Assembly: GCA_902622595.1 (NCBI GenBank)
Contig: CACNQM010000001.1
Coordinates: 1-64,000, forward strand
Source: an uncultured Bacteroidota bacterium
GTDB lineage: Bacteria; Bacteroidota; Bacteroidia; Flavobacteriales; Flavobacteriaceae
Length of the DNA: 64,000 nt
Direction: 5' to 3'
Shown: in pieces, positions 25,046 through 33,638 of the stretch
Layout: every line of letters starts with the position of its first letter
How positions within the stretch are numbered: the first letter of the stretch is position 1
The notes under the pieces: generated by a model
What the model saw: the letters and a program-made list of their open reading frames with translations, nothing else
Told to the model about the DNA's origin: nothing
Database searches by the model: none
Made by a program: the position numbers and the translations under genes

Positions 25046-26060
25046 TTTAAATACAAACGTCAATCAATTAAGAATAGGTAGAGGAGTTTCTATAGGTATA
25101 GGAAAAGAACTTGGCACATATGTTGTTACTACAATGGAGATTCCGTGGAATATAATTAAAAATGATATAGGTAAATCTCCAGAAAAAGTTATTAATGTGA
25201 CCTCAGTTGAGAAACAGTGGATTGAGGATCAGATAAAAGAACTTCCTGAATTTGATACAATTGTAGGTATTGGAGGAGGGATGGCTATAGATGTAGCTAA
25301 ATATATTTCATGGAAATTAAATAAAAAGTTAGTCTCAATTCCAACAATTTTAAGTGTAGATGCTTTTACAACTCCAGCAGCTGGTGTAAGGGTTAACCAT
25401 GATGTTAAGTATCTTGGAATTGCTTCACCTAATCCTCTTATAATTGATTATGATTTATTAAGGTCTGCACCTAAAGAACTCAATATTGCTGGTGTTGGTG
25501 ATCTATTTTCTATTCATACTGCATCTTTTGATTGGCAATATGCAAATTCCAGGGGAAAGTCAGAGTATCCTTTCAGTCAAAATGCCGTTGATAATGGAAA
25601 AAAAATTCTTGAATTCATTTATGATAATATTGGGAATATTAAAGAAAACAATGATAATGGTTTAAGGTCTATTGTTGAAGCATACATTTCATTAAACACA
25701 ATTTGTCTTCCAATTGATCATTTTCGAATTGAAGAGGGATCAGAGCATTATCTTTTCTATGAACTAGAAGAAAGACTAAAGCGCTCATTTATTCATGGGA
25801 ATATAATAGGTCTTGGTATATACTTATTGAGTAGGCTTCAAAAAAATGATCCCTTGTTTATCACAGAGATGATGGATAATTCAGGCCTAATTTACCATCC
25901 AAACTCAATGAATTTAAAGAGAGAAGATTTGAGAGAGTCTCTTCTCACTCTAAAAAACTACGTAAAATCTAAAGATAAACTTTGGTTTACTATTATTGAT
26001 GACAGCAATATTGATGAAGAATGGATTAATGAAAATTTAAGTGATTTAAAATTTAATTAA
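25032..26060 (+). CDS. glycerol-1-phosphate dehydrogenase-like (AraM/EgsA family) metal-dependent dehydrogenase
   Basis: The 342-residue protein has the NAD(P) loop VGIGGGMAIDVAKY (GGG at 81-83), the SIPTILSVDAF block, and metal ligand candidates Asp157 (GVGDLF), His239 (EEGSEHY) and His255 (SFIHGNIIG). This pattern fits the glycerol-1-phosphate dehydrogenase branch, which includes archaeal EgsA and B. subtilis AraM, better than ordinary alcohol dehydrogenases. The reaction would be reduction of DHAP to sn-glycerol-1-phosphate, but sugar-phosphate or amino-alcohol substrates cannot be excluded given the permease and acetyltransferase in the same operon. Confidence 0.72.
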   Translation: MQYFSLNTNVNQLRIGRGVSIGIGKELGTYVVTTMEIPWNIIKNDIGKSPEKVINVTSVEKQWIEDQIKELPEFDTIVGIGGGMAIDVAKYISWKLNKKLVSIPTILSVDAFTTPAAGVRVNHDVKYLGIASPNPLIIDYDLLRSAPKELNIAGVGDLFSIHTASFDWQYANSRGKSEYPFSQNAVDNGKKILEFIYDNIGNIKENNDNGLRSIVEAYISLNTICLPIDHFRIEEGSEHYLFYELEERLKRSFIHGNIIGLGIYLLSRLQKNDPLFITEMMDNSGLIYHPNSMNLKREDLRESLLTLKNYVKSKDKLWFTIIDDSNIDEEWINENLSDLKFN

Positions 26061-26065
26061 TTAAC

Positions 26066-27025
26066 CTAAAAAATTCCAGCATTTTCAAAGGCACTCTTAA
26101 TTGAATTAAAAGTTGCTTTAGCTGCATCTTCATTGTTCATCTTATTTAATTCTTTATTAAACGGTTCTGCAGCAACAGTACCCTCATAACCAATATTATT
26201 TAAAAAATTCAAGAATGGAGATGTATCAATTATTCCAGATTTACCTGGCAAATCTCTCTCAAGATCTATTTGTTCATCTCTAGACCTTCCAATGACAGCA
26301 TCATTTATTTGACACATGATGATGTCATCCTTATTTAAAAATTTTAGATCATCAACTGAATGATTTGCACAATATAAATGGAAGGTATCAAGTAGGTAGC
26401 CAACATTCTTTTCATCAATGGCATCAATTAATTCTCCTAGTTCATTAATTGTCCTAATAAATGAAAATTGATCTCTTGACATTAATGTTTTGGGTCCAAC
26501 AAATTCTAAACCAAATTTCATTCCATGATTTCCAATAATTTTCGCACATTCTTTAAGTCTTTCTTTATGTATATTAAAATTTTTTAAATAAGTTAATTCA
26601 TTATTTGTTGGCATAATCCAAGTTACAAAACCCTTAACATTTAACTTGTTTAAAACTTTACAGTGATTATTTAGAGTGACCAATCCACTATTAAATTGAT
26701 TTTTGCTTGTTCTAAATTGAAGTGGTAATCCAGAGACATCAAATGAAATTCTATTTTCACTCATTTTCTCAAGATAACTATCAATTTCTTTTTGATCCAT
26801 ATCTTGAAATTCACTTACAATAGGACTAATTGAATCAAAATTATATTTTATGGCAAGTTCAAGAAGTTCTGAAGCTGTACATTTAATTCCAACTGCACCA
26901 GGATTTAAACTGATCTTGATCTTTCTATTATAATTCCTTTGTAAAGAATATAGATTTTGGTTTAACGAAATTAGACCAATTGTTGCAATTGTTGATGACT
27001 TAATAAATCCTCTTCTGTTCGACAT
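26066..27025 (-). CDS. Tat-exported sugar phosphate isomerase/epimerase-like TIM-barrel protein
   Basis: The 319-residue protein begins with a twin-arginine signal (NRRGFIK at residues 3-9, then a hydrophobic stretch). The remainder is a xylose-isomerase-like TIM barrel: LEFVGPKT supplies the usual first metal Glu, LLDTFHLYCAN the central Asp/His, and the late EGTVAAEPFN the last Glu. Such proteins isomerise or epimerise sugars; this one would act in the periplasm. It converges on the dehydrogenase gene (5 bp) and is divergent from sucB. Confidence 0.82.
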   Translation of the reverse strand: MSNRRGFIKSSTIATIGLISLNQNLYSLQRNYNRKIKISLNPGAVGIKCTASELLELAIKYNFDSISPIVSEFQDMDQKEIDSYLEKMSENRISFDVSGLPLQFRTSKNQFNSGLVTLNNHCKVLNKLNVKGFVTWIMPTNNELTYLKNFNIHKERLKECAKIIGNHGMKFGLEFVGPKTLMSRDQFSFIRTINELGELIDAIDEKNVGYLLDTFHLYCANHSVDDLKFLNKDDIIMCQINDAVIGRSRDEQIDLERDLPGKSGIIDTSPFLNFLNNIGYEGTVAAEPFNKELNKMNNEDAAKATFNSIKSAFENAGIF

Positions 27026-27077
27026 ATGTTTTTGTTTATTAAGATAATGATTATTTAAATAGTTTCAATTTTATGAT

Positions 27078-27085
27078 TAATTTTG
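27078..27085 (+). promoter_or_regulatory. possible -7 element of sucB (TAATTTTG)
   Basis: TAATTTTG matches the Bacteroidota -7 consensus TAnnTTTG, 27 bases before the sucB ATG. No TTTG is found at the right spacing upstream. It fits the expectation that sucB, now separated from sucA and preceded by a divergent gene, needs its own promoter. Confidence 0.3.
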
Positions 27086-27112
27086 ATAACTTAAAATAGC
27101 TAAAGAGTACTG

Positions 27113-28303
27113 ATGGTCCTTGAAATGAAAATTCCTTCCCCTGGTGAGTCAATAACAGAAGTTGAAATATCTCAATGGCTTGTAAAAGATGGAGACATTG
27201 TCACTAAGGATCAGACGATTGCAGAGATAGATTCAGATAAAGCTACCCTGGATCTTCCAGCTGAAGCATCTGGTAAAATTACTTTAAAGGCTGAAGAGGG
27301 AGATTCAATGTCTGTTGGTGATATTGTATGTTTAATTGATACAACTGAAACATCGAATCCTGAATCTGAAAATTTAGAGTCTCAATTACAAAACATAATA
27401 GAAGATAAAAAGATTGGACCAAATAAGATGGATCAGATAAGTATTACTCCTCTTGCTAGAAATATCGCTTCAGATAAAGGTATTGATATTAACGAAATAA
27501 GATCTAAAGGAGATAAAATAACAAAAGATGATGTCTTAAAAGTAGTCCCAGCCATGGGCTCTTCAAATCATGAGGGTAGGATAGAAAACAGAGAAAAACT
27601 TTCAATGTTAAGAAGAAAGGTTTCCGAAAGACTAGTTTCTGTTAAAAATGAAACAGCTATGTTAACTACTTTTAATGAAGCGGATTTATCAAAAATATTT
27701 GATCTTAGAAAAAAGTATAAAGAAGCTTTTTATCAAAAACATGGAGTTAGTCTTGGTTTCATGAGTTTCTTCACTAAAGCTGTCACAAGAGCACTTAAAC
27801 TTTATCCTGATGTAAATTCTATGATTGACGGTAATGAAAAGATTTCTTATAATTATTCTGATATAAGTATTGCTGTCTCTGGACCAAAAGGTTTAATGAC
27901 ACCAGTGCTCAGAAATGCTCAGGAACTTTCTTTTGCTGCTGTTGAACAGGAGATAAAAAGACTAGCAGATAATGTAAGAAATAAGTCAACAACTGTGGAT
28001 GACTTAACTGGTGGTACATTTACAATTTCAAATGGAGGGGTTTTTGGGTCAATGCTTTCTACGCCAATTATTAACCCTCCACAATCAGGTATTCTCGGAA
28101 TGCATAATATTATACAAAGACCAATTGCTGTTGATGGAAAAGTTGAGATTAGACCAATGATGTATCTAGCTTTATCATATGATCACAGAATTATTGATGG
28201 TAATCAGTCTGTTGGATTTTTAATTGCTGTTAAAGAGGGAGTAGAAGATCCAGAAAATATTTTGATGGATGGAAAAGTTAAAAAATCTTTAGGCCTTAAT
28301 TAA
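27113..28303 (+). CDS. sucB: 2-oxoglutarate dehydrogenase E2 component (dihydrolipoyl succinyltransferase)
   Basis: The 396-residue E2 protein has one lipoyl domain with the modified Lys43 in [12 protein letters not shown], a peripheral-subunit-binding domain ([18 protein letters not shown]) and a catalytic acetyltransferase domain ending in SYDHRIIDG (His358, Asp362). A single lipoyl domain and the [15 protein letters not shown] start indicate SucB rather than pyruvate dehydrogenase E2. No E3 gene lies nearby. tatD begins 1 bp after the stop. Confidence 0.94.
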   Translation: MVLEMKIPSPGESITEVEISQWLVKDGDIVTKDQTIAEIDSDKATLDLPAEASGKITLKAEEGDSMSVGDIVCLIDTTETSNPESENLESQLQNIIEDKKIGPNKMDQISITPLARNIASDKGIDINEIRSKGDKITKDDVLKVVPAMGSSNHEGRIENREKLSMLRRKVSERLVSVKNETAMLTTFNEADLSKIFDLRKKYKEAFYQKHGVSLGFMSFFTKAVTRALKLYPDVNSMIDGNEKISYNYSDISIAVSGPKGLMTPVLRNAQELSFAAVEQEIKRLADNVRNKSTTVDDLTGGTFTISNGGVFGSMLSTPIINPPQSGILGMHNIIQRPIAVDGKVEIRPMMYLALSYDHRIIDGNQSVGFLIAVKEGVEDPENILMDGKVKKSLGLN

Positions 28304-28304
28304 T

Positions 28305-29066
28305 TTGATTGATACTCACACCCATTTATATTTAGACCATTTTAAGGAGGACATTGATGATGTAATTCATAGAGCAGTCTCTGTTGGAGTTGAAAAATTT
28401 TATCTACCATCAATTAGTTCTAAACATAATAAGAGTATGCATGTTTTGGAAAATAAATTTCCAAATAGAATTTTTTGCATGATTGGTCTTCATCCTTGTT
28501 ACGTCGATCAAAACTTTGAATCGGAAATTGAATTTGTAAAAAAACAAATTAAAGAACATGATTACAAAGCTGTTGGGGAAATTGGTATAGACCTTTTTCA
28601 TGAAAAGAAATATTTTAATCAACAGGTAAGTGCATTTGAAGAGCAAATTGAATTATCTATTGATTATGACTTGCCAATTGTAATTCACTCTAGAGACTCT
28701 TTTGATGAAATTTTTGAAGTTCTTAAAAAATATAAATCTAACAGACTCCGAGGAATTTTTCATTGTTTTAATGGCAATAAGGAACAAGCCAATAAGATAA
28801 TTGATTTAAATTTTCACCTAGGAATAGGAGGAGTTGTAACATTTAAAAATGGAAAAATTTCAGAATTTTTAGGTTCTATTCCACTTGATAGGATTGTCCT
28901 TGAAACAGATTCTCCATATTTAGCTCCGTCTCCTTACAGGGGAAAAAGAAATGAAAGTTCATACTTGTCAATAATAGCTGAAAAGCTATCAGAAATATAT
29001 AATTTAGATGTTTCAGAAATATCAAGAATAACACAAAAAAATTCTTATGAAATTTTTGGAGATTAA
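28305..29066 (+). CDS. tatD: TatD family metal-dependent hydrolase
   Basis: A 253-residue TatD/YcfH-type deoxyribonuclease. The metal-binding DTHTHL motif starts at residue 3, followed by GLHPCYV, VGEIGIDLFH, IVIHSRDS, GIFHCFNG and LETDSPYLAP. It uses a TTG start, the only choice that gives the standard MIDTHTHL N-terminus. TatD proteins are 3'-5' DNases linked to DNA repair and quality control. It is cotranscribed with sucB and followed 11 bp later by tRNA-Ser. Confidence 0.92.
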   Translation: MIDTHTHLYLDHFKEDIDDVIHRAVSVGVEKFYLPSISSKHNKSMHVLENKFPNRIFCMIGLHPCYVDQNFESEIEFVKKQIKEHDYKAVGEIGIDLFHEKKYFNQQVSAFEEQIELSIDYDLPIVIHSRDSFDEIFEVLKKYKSNRLRGIFHCFNGNKEQANKIIDLNFHLGIGGVVTFKNGKISEFLGSIPLDRIVLETDSPYLAPSPYRGKRNESSYLSIIAEKLSEIYNLDVSEISRITQKNSYEIFGD

Positions 29067-29077
29067 TATATTTTATT

Positions 29078-29164
29078 AGAGAGGTGGCCGAGTGGTTTAA
29101 GGCGCACGCTTGGAAAGCGTGTATTCTAGAAATGGAATCGTGGGTTCGAATCCCATCCTCTCTG
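29078..29164 (+). tRNA. tRNA-Ser (GGA)
   Basis: An 87-nt class II tRNA. The acceptor AGAGAGG pairs fully with CCTCTCT, discriminator G. The anticodon loop reads TTGGAAA with anticodon GGA, a long variable arm follows (TATTCTAGAAATGGAATC), and the T-loop is TTCGAAT. CCA is not encoded. Confidence 0.96.
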
Positions 29165-29170
29165 CAATTT

Positions 29171-30112
29171 TTAATTTAAATTCTCGATTATAAAATCAAC
29201 CATGTCTTTATTTGATTTGTCAATAATTCCAATTCCTGGAGCATAAACAACATTTTTAATTTTTAAAGAGTCTGCTCTATTTTTTAAAAGTTTAGCGTGT
29301 AAAGGATTATGATGAAAATCAGCAATATTTTTTGGTTTTGTATTCTTCCCGTAATTTATTATAAAAATTGGAGGATCATTAGAATCCATTTTTTCAAAAA
29401 AGTCAACTTCCGAAATATAATTTTTATTAAAAGATCTTTCCATCCATTTTTCAGTATCCATCTTTCCAAGATACTTTTCAAAAATAGATTTTAAATATGC
29501 TTCATCAACGTTTGCCATGTCTCTCCATCTCAATAAATTAAGTGAATGAGCAGCAGCGATTCCAACAATACAAGAAACTTTTGTCGACTCACGAAGGATT
29601 GGATCTTTACTTTTTTTATCTGATAAATCATCTTGTAACCCTATCCATAAAGACGAGGTTGCTCCAGCTGAAGCCCCCATCAAAGCTGCTTTACTTTTTA
29701 GTAGGTTATATTTATCACTATAAAATTTTAAATATTGTAACGCTCTCTTAGCATCGTTAAATGATGATAATAAAAAGTCATCATTATTTTTAAATCTATA
29801 ATCAATTGTAGCAAATGATATATTGTTTTCTAGCAGCTTTTTAATTTTCTTAAAATTATCCTTTGTGTAGGCAGCACTTTTATTACCTGCTCCAAATCCT
29901 CCTCCGTGAATATAAATAACAAATGGGGTTTTTAATTTAGTATCTGCAACCCACAAGTCAAGTTTATTTTTTTTATCTGCACCATAACTAATATTTTTAA
30001 AAACTTTATAATTATCAACTTTAATTACTGAGTCAATATCTATGATATTTTTTTGAGGAAAAATAAATGATAAATTCAGTATTAAAGTAAGTGAAAGAAT
30101 AATTCGAATCAT
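29171..30112 (-). CDS. secreted alpha/beta hydrolase (carboxylesterase-like)
   Basis: A 313-residue protein with an N-terminal signal peptide (hydrophobic residues 3-19). The oxyanion motif HGGG is at 69-72 and the nucleophile Ser148 is in GASAG. A late His-rich segment (DFHHNPLHAKLL) can supply the catalytic His. This is the BD-FAE/esterase-lipase type of hydrolase, probably periplasmic. Substrate unknown. It ends 7 bp after tRNA-Ser and is divergent from fabH. Confidence 0.82.
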   Translation of the reverse strand: MIRIILSLTLILNLSFIFPQKNIIDIDSVIKVDNYKVFKNISYGADKKNKLDLWVADTKLKTPFVIYIHGGGFGAGNKSAAYTKDNFKKIKKLLENNISFATIDYRFKNNDDFLLSSFNDAKRALQYLKFYSDKYNLLKSKAALMGASAGATSSLWIGLQDDLSDKKSKDPILRESTKVSCIVGIAAAHSLNLLRWRDMANVDEAYLKSIFEKYLGKMDTEKWMERSFNKNYISEVDFFEKMDSNDPPIFIINYGKNTKPKNIADFHHNPLHAKLLKNRADSLKIKNVVYAPGIGIIDKSNKDMVDFIIENLN

Positions 30113-30197
30113 ATTTAAAGTTAATTATATAATGTTTAAAAAATATAGAAGTTGGAAAATAATTAGTTATTTGTAATATATTTTATAATCTCAATTT

Positions 30198-30228
30198 TTT
30201 GCAAAAGACTCTATTCTAGCTAAAATTG
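30198..30228 (+). promoter_or_regulatory. Bacteroidota-type promoter for fabH (TTTG-N19-TAAAATTG)
   Basis: TTTG at 30198-30201 is followed after exactly 19 bases by TAAAATTG at 30221-30228, one mismatch to TAnnTTTG. The predicted start of transcription lies about 17 bases before the fabH ATG. Spacing and position are what the primary sigma factor of Bacteroidota requires. Confidence 0.5.
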
Positions 30229-30252
30229 ATTAACTTGAAAAAAACCTAAATT

Positions 30253-31260
30253 ATGTACAATTCAAAAATTTCAGGTTTAGGAATGTATGTTCCTGAAAAT
30301 GTTGTAACCAATCATGATTTATCAGAAATGATGGATACATCAAATGAGTGGATAATTGAAAGAACAGGAATTGAAGAAAGAAGACATATAAAAAAAGGTG
30401 ATGGTAATTCAACTGTAATTATGGGTGTTAAAGCATCTAAAATTGCAATTGAAAGAGCTGGTATTGATAAAAATGATATTGATCTAATTCTCTTTTCAAC
30501 TTTAAGTCCTGATTATTATTTTCCTGGAAGTGGTGTTTTAGCCCAAGATCAATTGGGAATCCCAACCTGTCCTGCTATGGATATTAGGAATCAGTGCTCA
30601 GGATTTGTTTATGCAATATCAACTGCTGATCAATTTATAAAGACAGGCATGTATAAAAATATTTTGGTTATTGGTTCTGAGAATCATTCTGGAGGTTTAG
30701 ATTTTTCTACGCGCGGTAGAGCAGTAAGTGTAATTTTTGGAGATGGTGCTGGGGCTGCTGTAATCTCTAGAGAAGATGATTTATCAAAGGGTATTCTTTC
30801 TTCACATCTTCATTCAGAGGGAAAATTTGCTGAAGAATTATCTCTGATTGGACCAAGCACTAATAGATGGGTTCCTCAAATTATTGAAGCAAATGATCCA
30901 GAAGATATTTCTTATTACCCATATATGAATGGTCAGCTTGTTTTCAAAAATGCTGTTGTAAGATTTTCAGAAGTAATAATGGAAGGATTAAGCAAAAATG
31001 GGTTATCACCGGAGCAAATCGATATGTTAATACCTCATCAGGCAAATCTTAGAATTTCTCAATTTGTTCAGAAGAAATTTGGTCTATCTGATGATCAAGT
31101 GTATAATAATATTCAAAAATATGGAAATACTACAGCTGGATCTATCCCTATAGCTTTAACAGAAGCTTGGCAAGAAGGAAAAATCAAATCAGGAGACTTG
31201 ATTGTGTTAGCTGCATTTGGTAGTGGATTTACTTGGGGAAGTACAATAATTAGGTGGTAA
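30253..31260 (+). CDS. fabH: 3-oxoacyl-ACP synthase III (FabH family)
   Basis: A 335-residue thiolase-fold condensing enzyme with the FabH triad Cys115 (NQCSGFVYA), His262 (PHQANLRI) and Asn292 (YGNTTAGS). It normally condenses acetyl-CoA with malonyl-ACP to start fatty-acid synthesis. It is not beside plsX, rpmF or acpP, the usual partners, but 7 bp before a PqaA-like gene. It may therefore be an accessory KAS III with a different acyl substrate; that is inference. Confidence 0.88.
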   Translation: MYNSKISGLGMYVPENVVTNHDLSEMMDTSNEWIIERTGIEERRHIKKGDGNSTVIMGVKASKIAIERAGIDKNDIDLILFSTLSPDYYFPGSGVLAQDQLGIPTCPAMDIRNQCSGFVYAISTADQFIKTGMYKNILVIGSENHSGGLDFSTRGRAVSVIFGDGAGAAVISREDDLSKGILSSHLHSEGKFAEELSLIGPSTNRWVPQIIEANDPEDISYYPYMNGQLVFKNAVVRFSEVIMEGLSKNGLSPEQIDMLIPHQANLRISQFVQKKFGLSDDQVYNNIQKYGNTTAGSIPIALTEAWQEGKIKSGDLIVLAAFGSGFTWGSTIIRW

Positions 31261-31267
31261 AAATAAA

Positions 31268-32662
31268 ATGAAACTCAGAACATTGTTTATTGTTATTCCA
31301 TTTGTGCTAGCATATTCCATGCTAAATTTTATTTTCTTGAGTACAGAAGAAGAATACACTTCAATGTCAAATTATATTGAATCAACAAAAAATGAATTTA
31401 GTTATGATATTCAAGAGGTAATATATGAGGAAAATTGGACAGGATATCATATAAAAATGATTTCAGGAGAATGGCTGGATTCAAAAAAAGTTGATCAGGT
31501 TGAATGGTGGCATTATGTTGATATTATTATACCGAAACAAACTACCTCATCTACTGGAATTATGTTTATTGATGGTGGAGAAAAGAGTGATGATTATTTC
31601 AGATTAGATGCGCAGTCTATTGAGAATGCTATAAAAACAGAGGCTGTAATTGTTAATGTTAGCAATATACCTTTCCAACCTTTGAATTTTTTGAGTTCAG
31701 AACAAGACTCTTTTGAAGAAGATGATCTAATTGCCTTTGCATGGAATAAATTTTTAAAGCAGGGTGCGAAACAAAAAGATGTTGAATGGCTACCAAGATT
31801 TCCAATGACTAGGGCTATAGTAAGAGCTATGGATTTAGCTCAGGAAATCATATTACAAAATGATATTGTAGTTAAAGACTTTGTAGTCTCGGGTGCATCT
31901 AAAAGAGGATGGACTGCTTGGACTACTTCAGCAGTTGATAGCAGAGTTAAAGCTGTCGTTCCAATGGTAATAGATATGCTTAATTTAGTACCCTCTTTTG
32001 AAAATCACTACAGAAGTTATGGAGAGTTTTCACCTGCAGTTCAAGAATATGTAAATTACAATATTCAAGATTGGTTGGGTACAGAAGAATTTAAAGTGCT
32101 GATGAGTTATATTGAACCATTTTCTTTTATAGACAAATTTACCATGCCTAAATATATTATTAATGCAGGATCTGACGAGTTCTTTTCAACTGATTCTTGG
32201 AGATTCTATTATGATAAGTTGCCAGGTGAAAAAATTATTAGATATGTGCCAAATAAAAATCATTCTTTAGATGGAAGATATTTAACTGAAGATCTTGTGA
32301 GTTATTTTTACAGAGTAATAAATGATATTGAAATACCATCTTTAAGTTGGAATCTTTCAGATAATAAATTAATTGCAGAATTAGATTATGATGGAGAGTA
32401 TGATGTTTCAGTTTGGACAGCTAAAAATGATAATGGAAGAGACTTTAGGCTTTGGGAAGAAGGAGAACTTTGGGAAGAAACATCAATTGGTAAATTGGCT
32501 AACAATAAATATGAGCTGAATGTAAACTCCAACTTCAAAGGTTATAAAGCCACAATGATTGAATTTACAATTGATCCTGAATCAGAATTTCCATTAATTA
32601 TTTCAACCGGACCATTTGTATTTCCTGAAAAATATCCATTTGATAAATATGAATCAAAATAA
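31268..32662 (+). CDS. PhoPQ-activated pathogenicity-related (PqaA-type) protein
   Basis: The 464-residue protein has an N-terminal membrane anchor or signal (residues 5-24). The body matches the PhoPQ-activated PqaA family: QVEWWHYVDIIIP, then FVVSGASKRGWTAW with a candidate nucleophile Ser211, and DSRVKAVVPMVIDMLNL. The fold is alpha/beta-hydrolase-like. The biochemical function of the family is not established. It is cotranscribed with fabH, which could mean a lipid or ester substrate. Confidence 0.83.
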   Translation: MKLRTLFIVIPFVLAYSMLNFIFLSTEEEYTSMSNYIESTKNEFSYDIQEVIYEENWTGYHIKMISGEWLDSKKVDQVEWWHYVDIIIPKQTTSSTGIMFIDGGEKSDDYFRLDAQSIENAIKTEAVIVNVSNIPFQPLNFLSSEQDSFEEDDLIAFAWNKFLKQGAKQKDVEWLPRFPMTRAIVRAMDLAQEIILQNDIVVKDFVVSGASKRGWTAWTTSAVDSRVKAVVPMVIDMLNLVPSFENHYRSYGEFSPAVQEYVNYNIQDWLGTEEFKVLMSYIEPFSFIDKFTMPKYIINAGSDEFFSTDSWRFYYDKLPGEKIIRYVPNKNHSLDGRYLTEDLVSYFYRVINDIEIPSLSWNLSDNKLIAELDYDGEYDVSVWTAKNDNGRDFRLWEEGELWEETSIGKLANNKYELNVNSNFKGYKATMIEFTIDPESEFPLIISTGPFVFPEKYPFDKYESK

Positions 32663-32665
32663 ATT

Positions 32666-33526
32666 TTATTGTTTCACCTCATCAAAAAATTTATTCTGCA
32701 TTCTGATAGTGACTGAATCATTTTTGACCTCTCTAATTGCATCAACCAAATAAGAAACAGTGTTCTCAGTTATTATCTTACCTAATCTATTTGATCCAAA
32801 TGATTGATCACCTGCATAATGATTAGGGTATGACGAATACCACCAAATTCCAGTATATAAATTATTTGAAAGATTTAATCTTTTTAGATTTTCTCCTGAC
32901 TCATTATTTACCCTGTCCAATTTTACCAAATCAGGTCTTAAATAAAGTATTTCTGATGCCTCTCTCTCTCCTGCATGTTGATCTTTTGAAGGATCTGTCT
33001 TTCTTGCTGAAAGTATTTCATTTTTTATCTCTTCTGAAAAGTTAGGCTCAAAGAAGTATACAGCATAATCTTTTTTTTCATTTAATTGATTTTGAATAAA
33101 ATATCTAATCATTTGAGGATTTCCACCATGACCATTAATTATAATTATTTTATCAAATCCATTTCTTGCAATTTCTTTAGTAGTTTCTTCGAGTAATTCC
33201 ATCACTAATTTATTTGGTAGTGAAAAAGTACCGTATTCATGCCTAGCTTCATTTATTTGTCCAACAAAATAATCTGGGAATATAACTGCATATTCTTCAT
33301 TTGTAGCTTTTGAAGCCCAATTCCTTACTCTAATTAAGTCAGAGCCTATTGGGACACCAGGCCCATGTTTCTCTAATATTCCTAAAGGAAGTATACAAGT
33401 TTTATTAGACTTTTCTAATGCTTGTACCCAGTCAGAGGCAGTTAATTCTTCCCATTTTGCAGGAATGTCTTGACAGAATAAATTAACACCATATAAAAAA
33501 GTAAATATTAAAATTATATTTTTCAT
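32666..33526 (-). CDS. exported creatininase family amidohydrolase
   Basis: A 286-residue protein with a signal peptide (residues 1-18) and the creatininase fold. GILEKHGPGVPIGSD supplies metal ligands Glu52, His54 and Asp63, then INGHGGNPQM and DQHAGEREASEILYL follow. Family members open cyclic amides (creatinine) or act in coenzyme biosynthesis such as MftE. Export to the periplasm separates this one from those. Substrate unknown. It converges on the PqaA gene with 3 bp between stops. Confidence 0.85.
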   Translation of the reverse strand: MKNIILIFTFLYGVNLFCQDIPAKWEELTASDWVQALEKSNKTCILPLGILEKHGPGVPIGSDLIRVRNWASKATNEEYAVIFPDYFVGQINEARHEYGTFSLPNKLVMELLEETTKEIARNGFDKIIIINGHGGNPQMIRYFIQNQLNEKKDYAVYFFEPNFSEEIKNEILSARKTDPSKDQHAGEREASEILYLRPDLVKLDRVNNESGENLKRLNLSNNLYTGIWWYSSYPNHYAGDQSFGSNRLGKIITENTVSYLVDAIREVKNDSVTIRMQNKFFDEVKQ

Positions 33527-33578
33527 AGTTCAGATTATTATGATTCAATTTATTTAAAAAATGTATCAATAAAAAAAA

Positions 33579-33609
33579 TTTGAATCAAATAATAATTTTT
33601 ATATCTTTC
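33579..33609 (+). promoter_or_regulatory. Bacteroidota-type promoter for the exbB operon (TTTG-N19-TATCTTTC)
   Basis: TTTG at 33579-33582 and TATCTTTC at 33602-33609 are separated by exactly 19 bases; the second element differs from TAnnTTTG only in the last base. The predicted transcript starts about 23 bases before the ATG at 33639. Confidence 0.5.
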
Positions 33610-33638
33610 GATTCTCAATTATTGAAAATACTATAAAA

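Noticed and set aside
25111..25127. Sigma-54-like site TTGGCACATATGTTGTT
   Set aside because: It resembles the -24/-12 element but differs at two consensus positions and lies inside the dehydrogenase coding sequence with no gene start downstream.
23152..27112. Cassette as a mobile element
   Set aside because: No transposase, integrase, terminal repeats or tRNA boundary is visible, and codon and base use look like the neighbours, so I report it only as an unusual gene arrangement.
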